64,000 nt of DNA. Source: Ramazzottius varieornatus. Lineage: Eukaryota > Tardigrada > Eutardigrada > Parachela > Ramazzottiidae. Each line of letters starts with the position of its first letter. The stretch's first letter is position 1. This document shows, piece by piece, positions 34,655 through 45,793 of this stretch. The stretch lies in assembly GCA_001949185.1 (NCBI GenBank), contig BDGG01000001.1, positions 5,932,876-5,996,875 of the forward strand, written 5' to 3'. The position numbers were made by a program, and so were the translations under genes. Under the pieces are notes generated by a model. It searched no databases, was not told the DNA's origin, and was given only the letters and a program-made list of their open reading frames with translations.

Positions 34655-35680
34655 ATGGGTGGGTGGAATAACTCGTCCATGCCGCCAGCACTGGACGCCG
34701 ACAGGGTCCACGAAGGTTCTTCATTATGGGCATTGACTCTGATCGGCATCCTCATATTTATCACTGTAGTAGCCAATTTTTTCGTCATTCTACTCTTCTT
34801 CGTTTCGAGTCATCTCCGGACACCGTTCAACTACTACCTACTCAACATCGCCGTGAACGATTTCCTCACCGGCGCCATCGACATGCCCTACTACGCCTTC
34901 TTCACTTATTACGGTTACTGGCCCTTGAGCGACATACACTGCACCATCTGGATGTTCTTCGATTTCTCCGTTCCCTTCGCCAGCTTGTGGGGTGTCGTGA
35001 CCGTTTCTCTGGATCGTTTCTGGGCCGTGACATGGCCCCTCTCCTACCGCCATCACAACACTGTCAAGAAGGCCTTCATCCTGATTGCGGCTGGATGGTT
35101 CATCAATTACTCCGCCATGCTTCCCGGATATGTCTACACCCGGCTTCATTACGCTAATCAATCAGCCAATCGTACATGTTTATGGGACGTAGAAGGCATC
35201 CCAGCTTGGGCCTTGAACTTCCCTGTTGTTGTGGTTGATATCTTCACCCCGATGGTCTTAACGGCAGTGTTCTATATCCTAATCGCTATCCGGATACGTA
35301 AGTCGGCTTTGCAAAGAAGAGCTCAGCCGCTTGATGAATTAGGACAGGTTAGCGCAATTGGATCGAGACGAAAGAAACAGAGGGATCGACAGGCATTTCT
35401 TGTCTTGACTGCGCTGGTTGTTGCGTTTGTGGCAGCCTGGCTCCCGTGGGTTGTCTGTCAAGCACTGATCCTAATTACCGGCGAAGATTATGCCGTGTTT
35501 CTGGCTGTAACCTATTGGACCAGTTACGGGTTATCGGGCCTGAATCCATTCATGTTTGGGATTGCAAGTGGGGATTTGCGGAAAGCGGTTCAGCACTTTA
35601 CTCGCTGGAAGAGCAGAACGTCACCTGAAGCCGTGTCAACACCTTATCCCTTCTCTGGAAGGCCAGGATCGCAAAATTGA
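34655..35680 (+). CDS. class A amine-type G-protein-coupled receptor, single exon
   Basis: 341 aa with no intron. Seven hydrophobic segments are visible (about 25-50, 60-84, 96-118, 140-162, 186-212, 247-273, 280-304). Class A landmarks present: Asn41 (TM1), Asp69 (TM2), Cys96 and Cys175 (extracellular disulphide), Trp148 (TM4), Pro199 (TM5), Pro264 (TM6, AWLP) and Asn297-Pro298 (TM7). Asp103 sits seven residues after Cys96, the amine-binding position 3.32, so a biogenic amine or acetylcholine ligand is likely. Variants: DRF instead of DRY (120-122), Ala in place of the Cys of CWxP, and NPFMF instead of NPxxY. The third cytoplasmic loop is short (about 35 residues, basic). N-glycosylation site at Asn6. 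Being intronless in an intron-rich neighbourhood suggests retroposition or a tandem-expanded receptor family. Confidence 0.85.
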   Translation: MGGWNNSSMPPALDADRVHEGSSLWALTLIGILIFITVVANFFVILLFFVSSHLRTPFNYYLLNIAVNDFLTGAIDMPYYAFFTYYGYWPLSDIHCTIWMFFDFSVPFASLWGVVTVSLDRFWAVTWPLSYRHHNTVKKAFILIAAGWFINYSAMLPGYVYTRLHYANQSANRTCLWDVEGIPAWALNFPVVVVDIFTPMVLTAVFYILIAIRIRKSALQRRAQPLDELGQVSAIGSRRKKQRDRQAFLVLTALVVAFVAAWLPWVVCQALILITGEDYAVFLAVTYWTSYGLSGLNPFMFGIASGDLRKAVQHFTRWKSRTSPEAVSTPYPFSGRPGSQN

Positions 35681-36087
35681 CTTTCCCTTGGCTGCTGCCG
35701 TGGTTGAACGTAGTTTCGAAAGCTCAGAAGCTTAGTCCGAAGTGGGAAAAATGGTGAAATGACCGGTCTTGGAATGCCAGTCTGGACGCTGTTGGCCTGG
35801 ATTAGGCTGAATGTAAACGCTACTTCCTGGTCCGGCACGCAAAGTGTTGCTTGTAGCGGGGGTGACAAGAGAATATATTTCACAGATTTAACAAATCAGA
35901 ATACAGTAGATGTACTGTACATGTTTCGGTACATCACATATTTTTCAATCACATACTTTTGTACATGCAGTAAGCGTTCACAGGATTTCCAACGTTTCTG
36001 TCTATCATGTGTTAATGCTCCGACTGGACGAGTTCACCATTTGCCACCACCACTCTTTTCCAAATCACTTTTTCATATTCCACGTTC
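35681..36087. other. intergenic, no feature recognised
   Basis: About 400 bp between the GPCR gene and the Tigger-like element; only antisense or chance frames. Confidence 0.5.
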
Positions 36088-36090
36088 TCA
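36088..36090. repeat. candidate target-site duplication TCA, left
   Basis: The same 3-mer occurs at 38447-38449 directly outside the other terminal repeat. A 3-bp match has a 1 in 64 chance of arising at random. Confidence 0.5.
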
Positions 36091-36245
36091 CGAGGGGATT
36101 ATGCCTGTCCCCACCTCTTTTTGGTCAAACTGTCCTGGCGGAACGAGAGAGGAGAGTCTCTTCTAGTACCTTAGCCAGTGAGCTAAATCCCGCGTCGATC
36201 CTGGAACAAACTACAGGGACTCGGGAGTGACGTCAAAAGTAGGGC

Positions 36246-36256
36246 GGTATATAAGC
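36246..36256 (+). promoter_or_regulatory. TATA-like promoter of the Tigger-like transposase
   Basis: GGTATATAAGC about 140 nt upstream of the first ATG (36391) and immediately inside the left terminal repeat. Confidence 0.5.
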
Positions 36257-36390
36257 AGAGCAATGAACAATCAAGACTTGATTGTTCGGTTGATTCGGTT
36301 GTTGATTGAGCCTGTGCTTCCTGCTCGTCAAGTTTTCTGTTGTTTTTCAACCTTCTCTCATTTGCTCATTCATTCCTGCGCTTCTCTGAA

Positions 36391-38208
36391 ATGGAATCCA
36401 TCAACTTGCTGAATGTTATCAAGCTGCTGGAATGGGACTACAAACTGCACTACCGTATCGACGACTTTCCACGCGAAGCTGACAGGCAGTTCAAGGACAT
36501 AGTTAAAGGTAATCTTTCTGTGCACTGGAGCTCAAAAAAAGATACTAATTTGAGTCATAATCTGTCCTAGATTTCATCGACTCGAAGATCACCCAAAGTG
36601 TTACTCCTGTGTATGCCGTTGAAGAAGACCTCCAGTATGATCTGCAGATCCGCGTCGAGTCATTTGAAGATTACGAAGCATCTGTTGTCCAGTGCAACCT
36701 GCTGAATGGCCGGAGTGAAGCTGACTTCGACGTTACGGAACCTGATAGACTGCTTGAGCCTGTTTCCAGCGGAACTGAGCCTTCTTCCCATGAGCTAAAC
36801 ATCCCACGACTTCCTAACCCCAAGCTTCCAGTGGATCAGTTAGTCAACTTGGAGTACAAGAAACGTGCGGTTACATACTGGAGAAACGCCGTGAAGAAGA
36901 AGCGTCTCACGTTCAGAGAAGTTCAGAGAAGTTTTGGTAAGGTGACCAGCATACGGCAGCTGTACGACTGGGAAAACCTCAGGTAGTGGAAGGCGGTTCC
37001 AGGCTGGATAAGTTGAAGGCTCTACGTCGGATGTCGGTAAGCAGTTCTTCCTCGCTAAAAGGAAAAAGCAAGTGGTCAAGGATTTGGACTTACGTCGATG
37101 GGCTCTCACTGCGAACGAAACGGTGAACTTGGCCGGTTTCACTGCTTCCCCAGACTGGATCGGAAAACTCAAACGGTACCAACAGTTTTTTGTGCTTCGA
37201 TTTCCTTCAAAAACGAAATTAATATTTTCTAGACATTATGGGATCGTTGACCGGAAAATAACCAAGTTCGTCACCAAGAAATCCATACAAGAAGCGCCTC
37301 ACTACAAGGAAAGTGCTGAAGCCTGCGTTGCGCTTGTCAGATCAAGGATCGCAGAGTACGGGTTAGACTGTCTGTGGAATGCGGATCAGTCAGGCTTTGA
37401 ATATGAGATGAGACCAGGAAGAACTTTGGAAACTGCTGGAGTAAAACACGTGGAAGCGATCACCCAGTCGGAGAATTCCATGACACATAGCTACACTGTG
37501 ATGATGGCGGTCTCCCCGGGCAGGCGTAAGTTTCTTCCTGTTCTTTTCCTAATGCTGAAGGAAGAGAAAGGAGTGTTTGGTCCAATCGTGTCGAGAACGA
37601 TGTTCAAGGCTGATAATCTGTATGTCACTGCTTCGACATCCGGGAAGATGACCAAGAAGCTCTACTTAGAGTGGTCAGAAAAAGTTCTTTTCCCTCATAT
37701 GGAAGAGCGGTGCATTTTCTTGGCCGACTCGTGGAAGACCTTCACCGATCAAGATTCTGTGATTGAACTAAGACCGGAAAAGCTGGAGTACGAAATGCTG
37801 ACCATCCCTCCGAAAGTTACCGGTCAAATTCAACCGCTGGATGTGTCATGCTTTAGGATGTACAAGGGCTGCTTCAAGAAGATATCCGACTTTGTCTTTT
37901 TGCACGATTTAACCGTTCAAGTGCATCATCGCGATGTGATTTTGAAATTGCACTCTTTGCTGTATCAACAGTTTCAGTCGCCCAGGTTCGAAAATTTGAT
38001 AGCTGAAGCTTGGTATAAGTCGGGATACACCGACGAACGTTTCATGTATGTTAATCCAGCCAAGTTTATGTTTGATAAGCTGAAAGGCAGTTGTCTTCAC
38101 GAGAACTGCAGAGACATTGTTCTTCTGGTTTGCGGGTGGTGCAAGGCCCGTCTTTGCTGCCATCAATTTTATGACGCTCATCATTTCTGTACTATCTATT
38201 TGCCGTAA
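36391..38208 (+). pseudogene. Tigger/pogo-type DDE transposase, probably frameshifted
   Basis: Exon 36391-36508 joins 36571 onward across a 62-nt GT-AG intron. The frame runs to 36982 with the first HTH (RQLYDWENL). EGGSRLDKLKALRRM, the expected continuation of the HTH, is in the next frame over 36983-37035, and the protein resumes at 37036 (QFFLAKRKKQVVKDLDLRRW), so two frame changes are needed; an intron 36983-37060 is a weaker alternative. A second intron (37176-37232, 57 nt) restores the CENP-B-type KLKRHYGIVDRKITKF. The DDE_1 catalytic residues are visible: Asp at 37384 (NADQSGF), Asp at 37726 (LADSWKT) and Asp at 37840 (QIQPLDVSCF), so the catalytic core looks complete. Confidence 0.75.
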
Positions 38209-38449
38209 CAAGTTTGTTTACTGATGGGTTTCAGGGTTTGTTTGTTAGGTCTAACGTGGACCTACAAGACATCACGTTTCTACGTTATTGGCATAAATTT
38301 CTGACGTCACTTCCGAGTCCCTGTAGTTTGTTCCAGGATCGACGCGGGATTTAGCTCACTGGCTTAGATCACAGAAGAGACTCTCCTCTCTCGTTCCGCC
38401 AGGACAGTTTGACCAAAAAGAGGTGGGGACAGGCATAATCCCCTCGTCA

Positions 38450-39480
38450 GCTGCAGCGTATAGTAAGCTCTGTTTCATCTGCCGATGGGTGGTATATCTG
38501 GCCTCTCGAACACGCCGCTGTCCATCTTTTACGGATTTCTCAATGGCCATAAGTCTTAGATCAGATTTTGAAGGAACGTGGATGTTTCCGAAAGTTGAGA
38601 TCAGCTCTTGATCATCCCGCTACCGGGGAAGATCAGCTGATAGGATCTTCGATCCTCATCATGTATGGGCCTGTACGTAGTCGTACACGTGAATGAAGCC
38701 CGGGTAGCGAGAACGCGTAAACCGGCTAATCAACGATCAGCTCTCAATCACTCGAACGTGATTGCGAAATGTCACACACGGTCAAGCCAAGAGCCATTGA
38801 TTTCCTGATTGTGTACGTTCGCCGTGAGTTCGAAACTGCTTATTCTGCGGTCTGATTGTGCGGTCTGATAGAACTCCGAGGGAGGTACCAGAAAAGAGTT
38901 AAGCAGTCGCATGTGTATGTCATAAAATGTAGAAGAACTGTAAGAAAAAATATAGGAAGAGTAAGCCAAGATAGAAACTTTATATGGAATTCTTTCAGGT
39001 GACTTCATACCACCTCCGCTTGGGTACCTGGTGCAGCGTTGGCTCAGCCTGCAGTTACCGTTACCGGTTTGTCCACCCTCACTCCATTCGGAAGGGCAGT
39101 GTTGATATCTGCTTGGGTAATTTTCACCATCGCCCACCAAATCGCCCTGTCGGCTCCGTCTTTCACGAAGATACTCGCCCGCGGCGTCACGGTGTTTTGT
39201 AACATTAATACAATATATTTGTTTCCTATTTAGCTTGGATGAGGGCCAATCGAGAGCTGAAACAACCCGTTTCCACGGTGAAGTAGGCTTCATGTGACAG
39301 GACAGAACATGACATGACATGACAAATCAAGCCATAACAAAATATATTCTAAACCACGCAATGGCTGTATCAGGAGCGGCGAAAGACGTCATCACCAGTT
39401 CTGTTTAACAAGCCATTTGCACTGCGAGGAACTTCATCTGTGACGTCACAAGCTTGGTATTTTTTCCAACGTACGACTGC
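38450..39480. other. no gene recognised
   Basis: The minus-strand frame at 38772-39320 (182 codons) lacks domains and has a repetitive end (ACATG units at 39305-39325); I treat it as chance. Confidence 0.4.
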
Positions 39481-40071
39481 TCATTGCTGCTCGCGTACCA
39501 GTCGCATATCATATACTGTAGTGCGGAAGAGGTGATGGGAGAGCAACTGTGCAGGGCGATGGTCAGCCATCTCGGCAGGCATCCGGTAACTGTCACGAGC
39601 TAGCTGGCGAGTATCGTCGTGAATCGGAGGCGCGGAGTCCGTGAAGACGAGACTGCGCATCACTGGTCTAAGTTCCATATTAGTATATGGAACTATCAAC
39701 AGGTTTTTGGCCGCGTAGTTGTCAGGGTCGCGACAGTGCGTGCAGTTGGCGTCCATTCCTATATAGCGGTCTAACTTGCGTTTCGACCGGCCGGACACCA
39801 GAGCTTGCACTGTGCGGGCTACGGTTGGGATGGCCGCTGTTTGACACTTTTTTGCAAGAATTGCGACCTGTTTTATCGCACCTACAAGCCTGGTGTTGAT
39901 GCGCGGGACACGGCGTAGCAAATCCTCCAACAGCTGTTGGCGCTGGTTCCAGTAGGCCGCACTGCCCGTTGCGAACCAGTGAGATGACCGATTCGGCGGA
40001 CTTAAGAACGTGGACCGTAGTTTAGAGGTGTACGTTGGACAGTGTGAACACCGTGCGCGGTAAGGCTTCAT
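39481..40071 (-). CDS. orphan open frame, 196 aa
   Basis: One uninterrupted ATG-to-stop frame. The N-terminus is Arg/Ser/Tyr-rich with CSHC. A helical basic segment follows (QQLLEDLLRRVPRINTRLVG), then a stretch with two closely spaced Cys (DANCTHCRDPDNYAAKNLL), and the C-terminus is polar. No signal peptide, membrane segment or recognised domain, and no splice-linked exon was found. It could be a lineage-specific gene or part of an unknown mobile element; long frames can also occur by chance. Confidence 0.3.
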   Translation of the reverse strand: MKPYRARCSHCPTYTSKLRSTFLSPPNRSSHWFATGSAAYWNQRQQLLEDLLRRVPRINTRLVGAIKQVAILAKKCQTAAIPTVARTVQALVSGRSKRKLDRYIGMDANCTHCRDPDNYAAKNLLIVPYTNMELRPVMRSLVFTDSAPPIHDDTRQLARDSYRMPAEMADHRPAQLLSHHLFRTTVYDMRLVREQQ

Positions 40072-41026
40072 ACTACTGCATCAATGAGAGGAAAAACTGT
40101 GGCGTGATACCCGACGACCTGAGGTCAGGAATCTGAAGGTCGGGGTGTAACAGCGCACGTCTTTGGGAATCAGTTCGGAGGCCGTGATGTCCTCGAGCTC
40201 GTCGGTTCCGGAACGCAGAATAATGTTGAGAATACCAACCTTCGCCTCGATATCTTACCGATCATCGTGATCCACCATAATAAATGGTGGTAAGGAGTAC
40301 ACTAAGGAGATAATAAACAGGGTGAATATAGCAAGTTGACAGCAAATCATGATCAGAGATCGAAGCAAGGGGGGAATGGAAATTAGTGCGTATAGTAAAG
40401 TGAAAAAACTTAAAAGAAGATAATGTTTAAATCGTTCACATGACGGCCGAACTGTGACAAACCGAAAAAACCTCTCATGCCATTTCTGCTCTCTAGAGCA
40501 TGGGGAGCGGCATATGCTAAAACCAGGGCCTGGACTGGATCGGTGGATCCCTGTATCTGGATTCTGTATCTGGATTTCCCCTGGATCTGTACTCTGTATC
40601 TGGACTGACGTACATTTTAAAAATTAAAAATACAATATGCAGCCGAAAATTTTCCGAATAATATTCTACAAAAGTGGAATGTTTTCTCTGTACGTAAATT
40701 CACATAACTACGCAGTGACGGCCACCGATGCAACTCGACCGGCTTATCACGCTCCTAATGTTGAGACCGTGAAGGGCGCCAGTCTGCAACAGAACAACAA
40801 AGCTGCAGGGAGATTTTTTACAGACAATGAAGTGAAGGACCAGCCTTAAATGAGAAATCTTTTGGCGCTCACACGATAGCGATATTGCTTCATCAGTGTC
40901 TGATGCACAAATGCAATAACGGTCGACGTTTTGTTCCTCATTTCCGTCTTTTTGTTACTGTTATTTGAAACGTAATCCGATATTTTCGTGAGTGTTATTC
41001 TGCCTCTTGGTCGTCACTTTTGGGTC
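40072..41026. other. intergenic, no gene recognised
   Basis: Apart from the CTGTATCTGGA tandem repeat, nothing is supported. The 70-codon frame at 40637-40849 has no motif. Confidence 0.4.
40548..40605 (+). repeat. short tandem repeat of CTGTATCTGGA units
   Basis: Three to four imperfect copies of CTGTATCTGGATT separated by a CTGGATCTGTA variant. Confidence 0.7.
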
Positions 41027-44000
41027 ATGGAGGAGCCATCCAGCGGAAATGAGGCCGAAAACGACAGCAGAGAGAAATCATCGTAAGTGGACGTTCGCGT
41101 TTTAGCCATTAAGCCATTAGAAAAATATCAGATCAAACAAATTGAATATTGACCATCACGCTTTTGGGTTGCAGATTTCCTTTGCTTGTGCCGTATAATG
41201 CCGAAAGTGAAAGCAGTTTGCCAAACAGCCCCATTAAAAAACCATCGTCGTTTCAAGCGGTAAGGGATTAATTAGTTATCCTAATACGAACACGATAACC
41301 TCCATAATCTCAATTTCAACATGTGATCGTCTGATGGTCTTCTAGATTGATCGGGGCTTCAAAAGAAACTTGAGCGCGTACTTGTCGGGAAGTGCGGGAA
41401 GACAGTCAACCGTACTCTCAATCACCGGAAAGAAGCAGCCAAGTAAAGACGTCATCACGCTCGACAGCAGTGACGAAGAGGATCAAGGTGCACGGAGGAA
41501 TTTGAAGGCAGCATTCAAAGAAACCGATGATTACCAGACCATCAGTTCCGAACACGAGGAGACACCGGAAGCAGAAAAATCGTTCAACCTCGATCCAGAG
41601 GACGTTGATGAGCTCAGGTGAGCCGGTTCTGGTTTAAGACTAGCTTCGCATCAGAAATGTAATTGCGAACTTATAATTAGATAATTGCGATTACCCGATT
41701 CACAAGACAAACCACGTTCAGAAATTAACAAGTGACTGTTGATACTTGTTTACAGACGTAGCTTCGGATATCCGCCTTGCAAGTACGCTAACACAGACTG
41801 CTTCAGTCGAGGAAGGAACCAGACAGTCGGCACGTTTGATGCTGTCCAGCTTTTACTGGACGTCCATTTGGAAATCGATCCTGTCGCGAAAGATCCGCCA
41901 TTTAGACCAGAAGATCATTGTGTGTTCATCATGCATGAGAAGTCGCTGACTGATCCGCGTGATGTTCTCTCCGACGATAACGGAACATATTCTGCAACAC
42001 ACGGTCCGCGCTCCTTCTATTTCACCCGCATCGAAGGTAAATTGATGAGTGCAACGAAGGAAGAGTAAGACGCTGATGAAGAGGGATACTGGTTCACTCG
42101 ACAGACTTGGATCTGCAACTCGTCCAAAGACTTCAGACAAGTGTGCATTCGCGCTCACGACGACAGCCATGCCAAGTGTGATTACTCCTTTCTGTATTAC
42201 CAGTTTGACAAGGAGGCACATTCCTTCGAACTTTCACAGCATGGTAACCGTCGACACGGATCAAAGCCTTACAGTCGAAGCTATCAAAGCGTGAAGAAGT
42301 AATTAAAGAGCCAAGACCGCGGCATCGCTATGAAGACCTTTGAAGAGGATCGCGATGAGATCTACACAGTAAAGAACCCCGCTAGTATCCCAACCGGCAC
42401 GAAACAAATCCGAAATTTAACTCAAGACGCGCAGCCAGTAGATGACATCATGGGACTTCAGGAAAAATGCAAGAATGAAAGAATTCGACTCTCCGTCTCT
42501 CAGATTCATCAAAGAAATCCACGCAGTCCCATCGCTCTTCATCTTCTGCGCAACAAAGAGACAGCTCGATGACATGGTACGATTCTGCACGAATGCTGAT
42601 AATTTTTCTGTGCTTGGCGTCGACACCATGTTCAACGTGGGAAAGTTCTTCGTTACTGCTGTGACGTATCGACACCTGCTTCTTCGGTCGAGATCTGCCA
42701 ATATTGGGGATCATCCAGTCATGCTCGGTAAGTTTTATTAACGATGATACTAAAGGAGTTTCGGTATTGATAGTCCACTGCTTATCAAAAACATTCGTGA
42801 AGCTAACCTATTCATGTTCAGGTGCTATCTTCATCCATCAAGACAAGTCGCGGGCGACGTACTGGCAGATGGCAGCTTCTCTGAAGAAACATTGTCCTGA
42901 GTTGGTAGACTTGAAGGTGTATGGCACTGATGGTGATCCGGCTTTGTACCAGCCGTTCAAAGATCTCTTTCCAGCGGCGAACCATCTTCTCTGTGACATA
43001 CACATGCGCGATAACATAGAGAAGAAGCTTCGTGCCCTTGGGGAAAAACCTGACGTCTCTATGCAGGTCATTCAAGACATCTTCGGAAAGAAGCAAGGCA
43101 CAGACAAGACGGCTGGTTTGGTGGATTGTGCAGGGGGAGACTTCCAAACTGCTGCTGGTGCCCTGTATGAGAAATGGACTGCCATCATGGAAGAAGGCGC
43201 TGACTTTGTCTCGTACTTCAAGGAGAAGAAAGAACACCTGATACAGAACTGCATGTCGCTGTCGACACGGATCGCTTGTCAGCTGAACTTGGACGTCTAT
43301 ACTCAGAACGCAAACGAATGTATGAACTCCGTAACAAAGCGGCAGACAGGCAAATAGAAGATGAAGCTCACTCCCTTTGTTGAGGCAATGCAGAAGCTCG
43401 TGCAGAAACAAGAAAAGGGCATTGAAGAGACGCTGATCGACCGAACACCTGGAATGGATCTGCTCGACCAATACAACCATCTGAAAGTCCGGGCCACAGA
43501 TTTTTTTCGGGTGTAAGTGATCAGGCGGTAGTCTCGTCCCTTTCGTTAGCTCAAGCCTTTGATAAATTCGAAAGTCAATGATTTTAAGTCTTTAATTAGG
43601 CAATCGGAAAAAGACAGAAAGAAGCTTCTGAGAAAGATACACACCCAGCCTGTGTTGAAGAAGGAAGTAGACGTGGTTACCGTTCAGGATTCTTTGGAGG
43701 GCGAAATTTTCGAGCTCACTCAGGGGACTCTGCCCGAAGCTTCCTTCCCTCGTGCTTCCCCTGTTGACTCTGAAGAGTCACTGCTCGATGGCTTTGCGAA
43801 TATACAACGTGGACAGCGTCTTCAGCTCGAAGTGAAAGCGCGGGCTTTGATGGACAACAAGAAGTATATCACCGATGCGCCGGGTGATGACGACATGTGC
43901 TTCATTGTGGCCAGTCACAGCGGCAGAAATCAATTTCATACCGTTACCATTAACCGGACAGGTAGCCTGCGACGCAAAGACTTGTCTTCCATACAGAGTT

Positions 44001-44690
44001 GGGAAGATATGTCAACACGCGCTGGCTGTCGCTGCCGTCAAGAAGGTCAGCGCGGCATACGCAATGTGGCACAACAAACAGAAGTCCGAGGCCCCGTTAG
44101 ACAAGATTGCGTCATTCCAGCTTGCAAAAGGCACTGGACTAAAACGTCACAACCGGACCCAGCGCCGCCTTGGAACTACCGAAAAGACGTCGCAAATTTC
44201 AACTTTAACTTCTGCTGAAGGTATTTCATCTTTTCTGACCTCATGGTACCGGAACGATTGTGTGATGCTGGTCGGTTTCAGGTAAAGCCTTGGCTCATCG
44301 AACAGCCGCAGAGAACACAGCGAAGAAACGAACCAAGAATTCCGTTGCAGCTGTCGAGCCATCCACTTACGAGCTTCGTTTTCTGTCTGGCTGTCACGGA
44401 AGTGTGAAAAAGTGCTTTGGGTGTCATACCGAGTTCCGGTTGGACGGTAATGCTCCCAGTCCCCCGAAAGACCTGGTCGTCGTCAGTCAGATGATACGAT
44501 CCTTCAAGAAGAACAACCAAGAACAAAATGGAAAAGTTTCTCCGGTTTACTTCCACGCTAACGCAAAATGCGTTGAGAAGCACGACAAAGAATTCAACCC
44601 ATTCGACATCGTGATTCGATCCGAGGACAAAGAATCGTTTGAGCCAAGCCACATAAAGTTTTTGAAGCAGTTCACCGGAAAGAAGGTCTA
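41027..44690 (+). pseudogene. MULE-type transposase with SWIM zinc finger, multiple lesions
   Basis: N-terminal exons 41027-41082, 41175-41259, 41346-41617 and 41756 onward splice in frame. The reading then meets in-frame stops TAA 42066, TAA at about 42298 and TAG 43355, with recognisable coding continuing in the same frame after each, plus frame changes near 42455 and 43965. The MULE core spans about 42600-43350: VLGVDTMFNV (Asp at 42622), a GT-AG intron after HPVML, then GAIFIHQDKS, YGTDGDPAL (Asp at 42929) and LLCDIHMRDN. After a further intron (acceptor at about 43599) the SWIM finger reads CDAKTCLPYRVGKICQHA. The C-terminal exon from 44282 has CFGCHTEF and ends in KQFTGKKV. Mutator-like transposases cut and paste DNA; SWIM fingers bind DNA or protein. 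Five lesions make this copy inactive. Confidence 0.7.
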
Positions 44691-45046
44691 AGTTCGAAAT
44701 TAGCCACAGTAAAGTTTTTTGTCTAAATTCTGCGTCTTCAGTCACCCGTTGTATGACTTGGCGAAAAGTTGTTGCCACAGTATTTCGAACTGACAACAGG
44801 AAATCAGCTGTCCAGTTTGTCATTTTGAACCGGGTAGTGACTGTCATTTCTAACCGGGCGAGGTTAGCCACGGTCAGCCACCGACCAGTATTCTGTTATT
44901 TCGTGTTGTTCGTTCCTTGGTAAATCCGATCGCGCTTAATGCGCTCATTTAGTCAGAGTTCACTCTGCGCCCGAATTTTACGTTTGGTCTTAACATCGGT
45001 ATTTGCATTTCTTACTGAACTTGATCAAAAATATTGTCATTTGAAA

Positions 45047-45460
45047 ATGCGACCCTTGGACTTTGTTGTGCCAGTGAAGGGACGTCAGTTACCAAGAATT
45101 TCATTGCCGCCGCCCCCTCTCCTCGTTGTTCCAGTGGAAGATCAAGGACCTTTGGAATATGAAGTGGACGGAATAATCGCAGACAGGACGGAAAACGGAG
45201 TAAAGCAGTACCTTGTCAAGTGGAAGAATTACGGTCCGGAAGAAAACAGCTGGCAAATTGCGGAAGATTTGCAAAACTCAGTTGAAACTGTCGACCGATA
45301 TCTGAGGAATATTAGGAAGGCGAAACTGCCGATAATCGGCTTTGCGACATGTTTACGTATGCGCATTCTCCTGCGTCCAATCCGCCACCCACTTCTTTTA
45401 CCGCGCCCGTGCTGTCTCCTTCTTCAAATAAAAGAACTACGCGGAGCTGAGCCTGTCTGA
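45047..45460 (+). CDS. chromodomain protein, 3' end unresolved
   Basis: From the ATG at 45047 (Met-Arg-Pro-Leu start; an in-frame ATG at 44939 is the alternative) comes a Pro-rich segment (RISLPPPPLLVVP) and then a chromodomain: YEVDGIIADRTENGVKQYL, VKWKNYGPEENSW, with a closing helix. The aromatic cage Tyr, Trp and Tyr expected for methyl-lysine binding is present. After NIRKAKLPI the frame becomes Leu/Arg/Pro-rich and probably intronic. A downstream frame beginning NYAELSLSDQKSIQNSVKYA at about 45437 looks like a further exon after an AAAAG acceptor, but I could not find a donor in matching phase. It lies 350 bp after the MULE relic; it could be a host HP1-like gene or transposon-associated. 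Confidence 0.55.
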   Translation: MRPLDFVVPVKGRQLPRISLPPPPLLVVPVEDQGPLEYEVDGIIADRTENGVKQYLVKWKNYGPEENSWQIAEDLQNSVETVDRYLRNIRKAKLPIIGFATCLRMRILLRPIRHPLLLPRPCCLLLQIKELRGAEPV

Positions 45461-45793
45461 TCAGAAATCGATCCAGAACTCGGTCAAGTATGCTATGGTG
45501 AAAGCGTACCCAGAGGTAGGAAAAAGAAAGACGGGAAGGAGAGGGGGAAGACGCGACAGATGCCCTGTCTACAACGGTTTGAGATTCACCTGAGACAGTT
45601 TTAAATATCTGGTAAAGTTTTTCTCTTCAATTTATCAATTATTATTTTCCTATTACCATTAATGTTTTATGGATCATACCCGTACCCCTCGTTTCGCCTC
45701 TAAATACCCCATCAATAGATCACGATCTGTGGTGCGTCATTTTCAGAGGTCTCTATTCTGAAACCGCAGCTAGAACGACTTTCGCGAAGACGC

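Larger units (their letters stand above)
36091..38446 (+). mobile_element. Tigger/pogo-like DNA transposon with about 145-bp terminal inverted repeats
   Basis: 36091-36235 begins CGAGGGGATTATGCCTGTCC and ends TGACGTCA; 38302-38446 is its reverse complement with only a handful of differences, mostly clustered near 36172-36181. The 3-mers outside, 36088-36090 and 38447-38449, are both TCA. The element is 2356 bp and encloses a spliced DDE transposase gene. Pogo/Tc1 elements normally duplicate TA, so a 3-bp duplication and such long inverted ends would be atypical. A TATA-like box (GGTATATAAGC, about 36246-36256) lies just inside the left end. Confidence 0.85.

Noticed and set aside
38772-39320. 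182-codon minus-strand frame
   Set aside because: No domain or splice signals, and its start lies in short repeats; probably chance.
42818-43480. 220-codon minus-strand frame
   Set aside because: Antisense of the MULE transposase core, which has recognisable motifs on the plus strand.
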